From Candidatus Limnocylindrales bacterium (GTDB lineage: Bacteria > Chloroflexota > Limnocylindria > Limnocylindrales > CSP1-4): a stretch of DNA of 5,447 bases. Both the position numbers and the translations under genes were made by a program. The notes under the pieces were generated by a model that ran no database searches, was not told the origin of the DNA, and saw only the letters and a list, made by a program, of their open reading frames with translations. The stretch spans positions 1 to 5,447 of the forward strand of contig JARLHH010000229.1 of NCBI GenBank assembly GCA_031292335.1, given 5' to 3'. Of the stretch, positions 1-4,487 are shown piece after piece (position 1 is the first letter of the stretch; the number at the start of each line of letters is the position of its first letter).

Positions 1-1
1 G

Positions 2-412
2 TTCGACCTCGCGATCAGCGAGTACGGCGCCGCGATCTGGTGCGACCCGTATCGCTGGATCCCGGAGGCCGCCCGTCTCCTGCGGCCGGGAGGCCGGCTG
101 ATCTTCCTGGGCGGCTCGCCGCTCCTGATGCTCTGCTCACCCGATTCGGACGACGAGCCCGCGGGCGACCGGCTCCTCCGGCCGCACTTCGGGGGGCTGG
201 GCCGCCTCGCCTGGCCGGACGGATCCTCGGTCGAGTTCTACCTGGGCCACGGGGACATGATCCGGCTCCTGCGGGCCAGCGGCTTCGAGGTGGAGAACCT
301 CGTGGAGCTGCGGGCGCCGGAGGGCGCAACCACCCGCTTCCCCTACGTCACCCCTGGGTGGGCCCGGCAGTGGCCGTCCGAGGAAGTCTGGATCGCCCGC
401 CGCCGGGGATGA
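2..412 (+). CDS. Class I SAM-dependent methyltransferase, C-terminal part (partial)
   Basis: The reading frame is open from the left edge to a TGA at 410-412, giving 136 residues with the N-terminus missing. The visible part begins with FDLAISEYGAAIWCDP, which matches the motif IV strand and following loop of class I methyltransferases. The segment EAARLLRPGGRLIFLG comes next, and is the very typical post-motif helix, 'LRPGG' turn and strand 5. Later, LLRASGFEVENLVELRAPEG looks like the final helix and strand pair of the Rossmann-like fold. The SAM-binding glycine-rich motif I must lie upstream of the window. The last part (FPYVTPGWARQWPSEEVWIARRRG) resembles the C-terminus of Methyltransf_11/25-type enzymes. 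The substrate cannot be told from this part. An internal ATG at 128 is not the real start, because the conserved motifs lie before it. The fold assignment is strong; specificity is unknown. Confidence 0.82.
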   Translation, partial: FDLAISEYGAAIWCDPYRWIPEAARLLRPGGRLIFLGGSPLLMLCSPDSDDEPAGDRLLRPHFGGLGRLAWPDGSSVEFYLGHGDMIRLLRASGFEVENLVELRAPEGATTRFPYVTPGWARQWPSEEVWIARRRG

Positions 413-464
413 GCACCTCGAGCTGAGCAGGGCCAGGCTGACCACGGCCGCCTCGCTCCTCGCC

Positions 465-470
465 TACCAT
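465..470 (+). promoter_or_regulatory. Possible -10 element (TACCAT) upstream of the 520-900 gene
   Basis: TACCAT matches four of six positions of the sigma-70 -10 consensus and lies 49 bases before the ATG at 520, in the 107-bp gap after the methyltransferase. I see no good -35 at standard spacing; the nearest candidate, CTGACC at 438-443, is 21 bases away. This is a weak call. The gene could also be read through from the methyltransferase. Confidence 0.18.
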
Positions 471-519
471 CGGAGCTGCGCACCCCGCGGGCCCGCACCC
501 GCCGCACCGGAGCACTGCC

Positions 520-900
520 ATGTCCGCCTTCTCTGCCGCCCGGATGACCGTCCGCGGCGTCGGCCTCGTCATGCTGGTCCTGGGGCTCGTCATCTGGACG
601 GGCAACGCCGATGGGCTCGTGCCGATCCACATGCTGCTCGGGATCGTCCTGGTCCTGGCGCTGTGGGCGGTGGCGGCGCTCGCCGTCCAGGCCGGCACCC
701 GGCCGGCGCTCCCCGGCATCGCCATCGCCTGGGGCGTCCTCACGGTCGCGTTCGGCCTGGCGCAGGCCCAGATCCTGCCCGACGCCAGCGAGCATCTCGT
801 GGTCGAGGTGGCCCACCTCTTCGTCGGGCTGGTGGCCATCGGGCTGGCCGAGGCGGTCGGCGCGATCACCACCCAGAGCGGAGCGGCCGCCGGGCGCTGA
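520..900 (+). CDS. Small four-helix integral membrane protein, unknown function
   Basis: This encodes 126 residues. The ATG is preceded by GGAG at 509-512 with 7 bases of spacing, which supports this start. Hydrophobic stretches at about residues 12-28, 36-56, 63-82 and 95-113 predict four transmembrane helices with very short loops. Two histidines sit in or at the edge of helices: H37 at the start of helix 2 and H99 in helix 4 (context VEVAHLFVGL). H92 is near the membrane surface. Paired helix histidines can ligate haem in small cytochrome-b-like proteins, but there is no further signature, so this is only a thought. I do not recognise the family. It lies 107 bp downstream of the methyltransferase on the same strand and converges with the next gene. 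Third-position G/C bias is strong, consistent with a real gene. Confidence 0.8.
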   Translation: MSAFSAARMTVRGVGLVMLVLGLVIWTGNADGLVPIHMLLGIVLVLALWAVAALAVQAGTRPALPGIAIAWGVLTVAFGLAQAQILPDASEHLVVEVAHLFVGLVAIGLAEAVGAITTQSGAAAGR

Positions 901-917
901 TCTGCCGGGCGCAGATC
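899..917. terminator. Stem-loop between two convergent membrane-protein genes
   Basis: GATCTGC (899-905) and GCAGATC (911-917) form a perfect 7-bp stem around a 5-base loop. The stem overlaps the last two bases of the TGA that ends the 520-900 gene and lies 35 bp before the stop of the opposing gene. No T-tract follows on either strand, so it is not a canonical intrinsic terminator. Its position suggests transcript-end processing or termination for one or both genes. Confidence 0.4.
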
Positions 918-951
918 GAACCGGCTCTGCCGCCGAAAGCTCGCTCGATGG

Positions 952-1278
952 CTATTCGCCGATCACCGCCCAGAGCAGCCCCATCATGATGAAGAAGCCG
1001 GCGAACATCGAGATCAGCGCCAGCGCGCCGTAGGGCGAGTTCGCGGTGTTCGGGAAGGACGGGATCAGCAGCCCGGAGACCGCGACCCAGGCGACGAACA
1101 GCAGGCCGAAGAAGACCTTCGCGTTCGGCCCGGTGATCGCGCGGACCCAGCCGATCGAGCCGGTCTGGCGCTCGGGCGACATCGCCGCCCGCAGGAACGT
1201 GCCCACGAACAGGCCGGCGACCACGATCGCGATGCCGAACTGGAGCGGGTACTGGATCGCGGTGACGAAGAGCTGCAC
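952..1278 (-). CDS. Small three-helix membrane protein, unknown function
   Basis: This encodes 108 residues from a GTG at 1278 to a TAG at 952-954. The GTG is chosen because a clean GGAGG (complement of 1286-1290) lies 7 bases upstream. The longer frame starting at 1395 would add a Pro/Arg-rich, non-protein-like leader. Hydrophobic segments at about residues 12-29, 55-73 and 84-106 predict three helices. A hydrophilic stretch at 33-53, containing SPERQTGSIGWVRAITGPNA, lies between the first two. The loop at 73-83 (PSFPNTANSPY) is polar. There are no cysteines or histidines, so a redox or metal role is not suggested. It is transcribed divergently from the OsmC-family gene and convergently with the 520-900 gene, so it is probably monocistronic. 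I do not recognise the family. Confidence 0.78.
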   Translation of the reverse strand: MQLFVTAIQYPLQFGIAIVVAGLFVGTFLRAAMSPERQTGSIGWVRAITGPNAKVFFGLLFVAWVAVSGLLIPSFPNTANSPYGALALISMFAGFFIMMGLLWAVIGE

Positions 1279-1285
1279 CGGGACG

Positions 1286-1290
1286 CCTCC
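1286..1290 (-). promoter_or_regulatory. Shine-Dalgarno GGAGG that fixes the GTG start at 1278
   Basis: On the minus strand GGAGG lies 7 bases before GTG at 1278. It is one of the clearest ribosome-binding sites in the window, and it decides between the GTG and the much longer in-frame start at 1395. Confidence 0.7.
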
Positions 1291-1313
1291 GCGGGGAGAG
1301 CGGGCGGGTTGAA

Positions 1314-1339
1314 CGGGCGGAGGATACCAGAGCCGCCCG
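1314..1339. promoter_or_regulatory. Inverted repeat with an embedded minus-strand -10-like hexamer
   Basis: CGGGCGG (1314-1320) and CCGCCCG (1333-1339) are perfect 7-bp inverted arms around a 12-base spacer. On the minus strand the spacer reads with TATCCT (complement of 1321-1326), four of six matches to a -10 box. Its expected start point would leave a leader of about 35 bases before GTG 1278. A palindrome enclosing a promoter element is an operator-like arrangement. No matching -35 is obvious, so the promoter part is tentative. Confidence 0.3.
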
Positions 1340-1350
1340 CAGGAACGCGA

Positions 1351-1368
1351 GCGACGACATGCCGTCGC
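1351..1368. promoter_or_regulatory. Operator-like interrupted palindrome in the divergent spacer
   Basis: GCGACG (1351-1356) and CGTCGC (1363-1368) are perfect 6-bp arms around a 6-base centre. Two adjoining perfect 8-bp palindromes follow at 1371-1378 (GGCCGGCC) and 1379-1386 (GACCGGTC). All lie in the 187-bp space between divergent genes, 80-115 bp before the OsmC-family start. GC-rich DNA makes short palindromes common, so a regulatory role is inference. Confidence 0.25.
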
Positions 1369-1465
1369 CGGGCCGGCCGACCGGTCCGGGTGCATGATGG
1401 AGCTTCACCTCGCCCCTCGACCCGGGACGTGTCACCCGCGGCCGCCGACCTGGAGACCCACCAGC

Positions 1466-1933
1466 ATGAAGTCGATCCAGCTTGCCTGGCGCCCCGGGAC
1501 CGCCCGCTTCGAGGCGGCCGGCCACAGCGGCTCGCGCATCGCGTTCGAGGCGCCCGGCGAGCCCGGTACGGTCCCGCTCGACGAGGGCCCGCACGGGAAG
1601 GCCGCCGGCCCCAGCCCCGCGGAGCTGCTGCTGGTCGCCGGCGCCGGCTGCGCCGCCTGGGACCTGGTCGAGATCCTGCGCAAGCAGCGCCAGGATGTGT
1701 CCGCGATCGACGTCGCCGTGGACGGCGAGCAGCAACCCGACGCACCGTGGACCTTCCGGCGCGTTGAGCTGCGCTTCACGGTCCGCGGCCGGGGCCTGGA
1801 CCGGCGGCAGGTGGAACGGGCAGTGGAGCTTTCCGTGGAGCGGACCTGCTCCGTGCTCTCAACGATCCGGGAAGCCGCGACGGTCGCCTACGTCACGCTG
1901 GTCGAGGAGGAGCCGCCGGCCCACGACGCCTGA
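1466..1933 (+). CDS. OsmC/Ohr-family protein (predicted thiol-dependent peroxidase)
   Basis: This encodes 155 residues, a usual length for OsmC/YhfA-like proteins. The ATG at 1466 is preceded by GGAG at 1452-1455, 10 bases away. The in-frame ATG at 1394 would add a Pro/His-rich leader unlike the family. The diagnostic segment at residues 48-66 reads GPSPAELLLVAGAGCAAWD, with C62 at the peroxidatic position. The second conserved cysteine is C128 in ERTCSVLSTI, the usual resolving position. E53 matches the conserved glutamate after GPSP. Family members reduce organic hydroperoxides or fatty-acid peroxides in the cytoplasm, with Ohr types using dihydrolipoyl partners. The PHG before the conserved segment also fits the family. 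There is no OhrR-like regulator beside it. It converges with the VKOR gene (21-bp gap), so the redox neighbourhood is shared but expression is probably separate. The family call is firm; the substrate is unknown. Confidence 0.9.
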   Translation: MKSIQLAWRPGTARFEAAGHSGSRIAFEAPGEPGTVPLDEGPHGKAAGPSPAELLLVAGAGCAAWDLVEILRKQRQDVSAIDVAVDGEQQPDAPWTFRRVELRFTVRGRGLDRRQVERAVELSVERTCSVLSTIREAATVAYVTLVEEEPPAHDA

Positions 1934-1954
1934 CCCGTGCCGAGGGCCAGGCGC

Positions 1955-2392
1955 TCAGGCCACGTCGCGGGCGCGGTTCGCACGGCGCTGGACGATGACC
2001 AGCGCAATCCAGCCGAAGACGATCGTGGCGCCATATGCGACGCACCAGGCGCAGATGGCGTGGATGACGAACAGCTCCAGGTAGCGCAGGTAGAGCACGA
2101 CGACGACCCCGGCCAGCCCCTGCGCGTACCCCACCAGCAGGAGCCGCCCGTCGCCCGTGCGCCACCATGCCGCGATCAGGCCCAGCAGCAGCCCGGAGTA
2201 GGGAGGCCCGAAGTAGGCGACCGGGATCCCGAACCAGTGGCTGTACTGGCTCTGCGCGACCGTCTCACAGCCGCCGCCCGGCAGGCAGGCAGGCACGGTC
2301 CCGGCGAGCTCGTTGGCGCTCAGGTAGAGCGCGATCGCGAGCCCCACCAGCGCGAAGCCTCCGAGGACGAGGGCCGGGCGACCGCGAGCCAT
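1955..2392 (-). CDS. Vitamin K epoxide reductase (VKOR) family protein
   Basis: This encodes 145 residues, the length of a stand-alone bacterial VKOR domain. Helices are predicted at about residues 6-26, 57-77, 83-103 and 110-134. The four redox cysteines are present: the loop pair C36 and C42 (CLPGGGC, five residues between) and the quinone-side pair C114 and C117 (CAWC) in the last helix. The conserved serine and FGIP segment follow at 48-57 (SQYSHWFGIP). Family knowledge: bacterial VKORs take the place of DsbB, oxidising a periplasmic or extracellular thioredoxin-fold partner and passing electrons to quinone. That partner is probably the gene directly upstream, whose stop is 10 bp before this ATG. 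No Shine-Dalgarno is visible at the ATG, so translation is likely coupled to that gene. Unlike many VKOR homologues there is no fused thioredoxin domain. The family call is firm. Confidence 0.93.
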   Translation of the reverse strand: MARGRPALVLGGFALVGLAIALYLSANELAGTVPACLPGGGCETVAQSQYSHWFGIPVAYFGPPYSGLLLGLIAAWWRTGDGRLLLVGYAQGLAGVVVVLYLRYLELFVIHAICAWCVAYGATIVFGWIALVIVQRRANRARDVA

Positions 2393-2402
2393 CGAATCGA
2401 CG

Positions 2403-3347
2403 TCAGGGCGCGGCGGAGGTCGCGGGCGATGCCGAGGCCGCGGGCGATGCCGAGGCCGCGGGCGCGCTGGGCGCCGGCGTCCAACCGGCCGGGATCAACG
2501 CGTCGATCGCCGGGCCGAGCGTCGTCATCGGCAATGAGCCTCCCTGCTGGAGCTTTCCGTCCAGGGCGACCGTCGGCGTCTGGTGGACGCCCGCTGCCTG
2601 GCCCTGGGCAGTCTCCGCGTTCACCTCCGCGACCATCGCGGCCGCCCCGTTCGCCATGCAGGCGTCGTACGCGGTCCGATCCGCGCCCACCGCGTCGGCG
2701 ACCGAGGCGAGGAACGCGGTGGAGAACTTGCCCGAGTTCTCGCCCGTGGTGCTCTGGTTCTCGAACAGGTAGTCGTGGAACGGCCAGAACTTGTCGCCGA
2801 CGCAGCGCGCGGCGGCGGCGGCCTGGTGCGACTCGCCGTTCGCCGCGCCGCTGTCGATGAACGCGAAGTCGTGGTAGGTCAGGTACACCTTGCCGGTCGC
2901 CACGTACTGGCTGACCAGCTGCGGCTCGACGTTGAGCGCGAAGTCGTCGCAGGCAGGGCACTGGAAGTCTGACCAGACGTCCATCTTCACCGGGGCGCTG
3001 GGATTGCCGAGCGATCGCGGGTTGGCCGGGTCGACCAGGCTGACCGGCGTCGGCTGGAGCGGCAGGAGGAGGTTGCCGACGGCAGTCGGCTTCGGGTTGA
3101 GGACGCCCGACGCCAGGATCACCACGAGCAGCCCGACGACCAGGGCACCGGCGGTGATCAGGGCCATCGGCGACTGCCAGGCCGGCCGGCTGGGGGCTGT
3201 CGTGCGGGCCGCGGCAAGGCGCTGGTCGCGCCGAGCGGCTTCACGGCGCTGCTGCCGCGTGGCGGGAGTGCTGGATGAGGCTTTCGCCTTCGGGGTCGGT
3301 GGCGTCTTCGGCCGGCGCCCGCCCGGCGACGCGGAATTCGTGGACAT
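2403..3347 (-). CDS. Membrane-anchored DsbA-like thioredoxin-fold oxidoreductase
   Basis: This encodes 314 residues from the ATG at 3347; a TTG at 3365 would add six residues, and neither start has a strong ribosome-binding site. Residues 1-58 are cytosolic, rich in Lys/Arg/Ala/Pro, with a basic helix at about 31-48. One membrane anchor spans about 61-80. The extracytoplasmic thioredoxin-fold domain (Thioredoxin_4/BdbD type) runs from about 115 to 286. Its active site is C130-P-A-C133, following SAPVKMDVWSDFQ, and the cis-proline segment is QTPTVALDG (P258). Extra cysteines C182 and C230 occupy the inserted helical domain, as in many actinobacterial and Bacillus homologues, and may form a structural disulfide. 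The last 26 residues are an Ala/Ser/Pro tail. It is expected to put disulfides into exported proteins and to be reoxidised by the VKOR encoded immediately downstream. A DsbC- or DsbG-like isomerase role is less likely but not excluded. Confidence 0.9.
   Translation of the reverse strand: MSTNSASPGGRRPKTPPTPKAKASSSTPATRQQRREAARRDQRLAAARTTAPSRPAWQSPMALITAGALVVGLLVVILASGVLNPKPTAVGNLLLPLQPTPVSLVDPANPRSLGNPSAPVKMDVWSDFQCPACDDFALNVEPQLVSQYVATGKVYLTYHDFAFIDSGAANGESHQAAAAARCVGDKFWPFHDYLFENQSTTGENSGKFSTAFLASVADAVGADRTAYDACMANGAAAMVAEVNAETAQGQAAGVHQTPTVALDGKLQQGGSLPMTTLGPAIDALIPAGWTPAPSAPAASASPAASASPATSAAP
2421..2468. repeat. 18-bp in-frame tandem repeat in the 3' end of the DsbA-like gene
   Basis: Two perfect head-to-tail copies of an 18-bp unit occupy 2421-2438 and 2439-2456. 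A partial third copy continues to about 2464-2468, and a degenerate piece lies at 2412-2420. Because 18 is a multiple of three, each copy encodes one Ser-Ala-Ser-Pro-Ala-Ala block of the C-terminal tail, so copy-number change would not shift the frame. Confidence 0.85.
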
Positions 3348-3459
3348 GGGGACTCTCAGTGGCAAGGTTTGGATTGACGTTCGTGGACGCCGGCGCAGCG
3401 TACCCCGTCTCGCGGGTGGCTGTCTTCCTCGCGTCCTCCCGGGAGCGCCAGCCGGCGTA

Positions 3460-3570
3460 GTGCCGCCGCCGGGCGGCGTAGACGGCGCCGCGCTCGCAGA
3501 GCTGATCGAGGCACGTGACGGCGCGTTCTCCGCGGCAGACCTGGTGGCCGAGTGTCGTGTTCGACGACGG
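3460..3570 (+). other. Non-annotated spacer segment with weak coding character; possible winged-helix gene remnant
   Basis: The 223-bp space 3348-3570 between two minus-strand genes holds no gene I can defend. On the plus strand, the frame from a GTG at 3460 reads LAELIEARDGAFSAADLVAE at 3493-3552, with most codons beginning with G. It resembles the first helices of a Fur-family winged-helix domain (compare the typical pattern 'l...l..rdg.ftaedL..e.r'). The likeness ends where the frame enters the opposite-strand SDR gene at 3571, and there is no ribosome-binding site. On the minus strand, the register matching the SDR also stays open past its TAG but has no start codon. A stem-loop with GCCGCC (3462-3467) and GGCGGC (3472-3477) lies here too. 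This may be a decayed fragment, a leader, or chance in GC-rich DNA. Confidence 0.2.
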
Positions 3571-4392
3571 CTAGTACCCGGTGATGAACTCGCCGCCGTC
3601 GACGTTGATCACGTTGCCGTTGATCCAGTCGGAGTCCGTGGAGGCCAGGGTCACCAGCGCGTTCGCGACGTCCTCCACCGTGGTCAGCCGCCCGTGCGGG
3701 TTGCGCGCCATCGTCAGCTCCACCATCCGGGCGGCCTCCGGAATCTTGCGGAGCGCGGGCGTATCGGTGACACCGGCCCGGATCGCGTTGACCGCCACCC
3801 CCGACTCGAGGCGGGCGAACTCCATCGCGAGCTGGCGGCAGTAGCTCTCCAGCGCCGCCTTCGCGGCCGACACGGCCCCGTAGGAGGGGATCATGCGGGC
3901 CGATCCCTCCGAGGTCATCGCGAAGACCTTGGAGCCCGCCTCGAGGAAGCCGCCCAGCCACAGGTCCTGGACCCAGTAGACGAGCGAGTTCGCCATCACG
4001 TCCAGGGTCATCGCGAGCTGCTTCCGGCTGATCCGGCCCTTCGGGTCGTCGGCCAGGAACGGCAGCAGCGACCCGAACGCCAGGGAGTGCATGACGACCC
4101 GCAGGTGCGGCCGCCGGCCTTCGGCGATCGAGCGATCGAAACGAGCCCGCAGCAGCTCCAGCGCCTCGGCCCGCTTCTCGTCGTCGGCGGCGTTCATGTT
4201 GATGAACAGCGCCTCGGAGCCCGCGGCGACGATCGCGGCCTTGACCTCTTCCACGTGCGCGAGACCCGCCCGGAAGTCGAGATGCACGCCGGCGATCCGG
4301 TAGCCGGCGCGGGCGAACGCCAGCCCGGTGGCCTGTCCCATCCCGCTCGACGCGCCGAGGATCAGTGCCCAGCGCTCACGCTCGTCCGCCAT
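3571..4392 (-). CDS. Enoyl-ACP reductase-like short-chain dehydrogenase (FabI/FabL type)
   Basis: This encodes 273 residues, a usual length for FabI/FabL. The ATG at 4392 has a strong GGAGG (complement of 4399-4403) with 6 bases of spacing. The N-terminal cofactor loop is G13-A-S-S-G17-M-G19. The central segment VVMHSLAFG (99-107) matches the 'HSxAF' signature of FabI-type enoyl reductases. The catalytic pair is Y171 and K178, spaced Y-x6-K, as in divergent SDR enoyl reductases; ordinary SDRs have YxxxK. The C-terminal part, AIRAGVTDTPALRKIPE and later GNVINVDGGEFITGY, is like FabL. Family knowledge: these enzymes reduce trans-2-enoyl-ACP with NAD(P)H in the last step of each fatty-acid elongation cycle. 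The FabI tyrosine ten residues before Y171 is S161 here. No other fatty-acid gene is in view. An NADPH-dependent FabL-like enzyme is the best guess; an enoyl reductase of another pathway is possible. Confidence 0.82.
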   Translation of the reverse strand: MADERERWALILGASSGMGQATGLAFARAGYRIAGVHLDFRAGLAHVEEVKAAIVAAGSEALFINMNAADDEKRAEALELLRARFDRSIAEGRRPHLRVVMHSLAFGSLLPFLADDPKGRISRKQLAMTLDVMANSLVYWVQDLWLGGFLEAGSKVFAMTSEGSARMIPSYGAVSAAKAALESYCRQLAMEFARLESGVAVNAIRAGVTDTPALRKIPEAARMVELTMARNPHGRLTTVEDVANALVTLASTDSDWINGNVINVDGGEFITGY

Positions 4393-4398
4393 CCGTTC

Positions 4399-4403
4399 CC
4401 TCC
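4399..4403 (-). promoter_or_regulatory. Strong Shine-Dalgarno of the enoyl-reductase-like gene
   Basis: The minus strand reads GGGAGGGAACGG directly before the ATG at 4392, with GGAGG 6 bases upstream. It supports this start. Further upstream, TAGACT (complement of 4444-4449) is a four-of-six -10-like hexamer in the 95-bp gap after the transporter gene, without a convincing -35. Confidence 0.6.
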
Positions 4404-4487
4404 CGCACCGTGCCCATGCCGCCCTTGGGGTCTCGGCGGGCGGAGTCTAGCAGCAGGCCACCGGCGCCCCGTCCGGCGGGGGTCCGG

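Noticed and set aside
343..872. Two overlapping minus-strand open frames of 157 and 174 codons
   Set aside because: They are antisense to the 520-900 membrane protein, which has a good ribosome-binding site and clear membrane helices.
1394..1465. Upstream in-frame ATG for the OsmC-family protein
   Set aside because: It adds a Pro/His/Arg-rich leader absent from the family, whereas ATG 1466 has a GGAG upstream and gives a normal length.
866..1735. A 289-codon open frame on the minus strand
   Set aside because: It overlaps the OsmC-family gene in antisense and the 952-1278 gene in another frame. The product is Arg/Gly-rich and low in complexity.
3374..3379. TTGACG on the plus strand, five of six matches to a -35 box
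   Set aside because: No -10-like hexamer lies 16-18 bases downstream and there is no defensible plus-strand gene after it.
3571..3573. Possible readthrough of the TAG ending the enoyl-reductase-like gene, since the frame stays open beyond it
   Set aside because: The protein already ends at the usual place after the VDGG segment, and there is no readthrough signal or recognised downstream domain.
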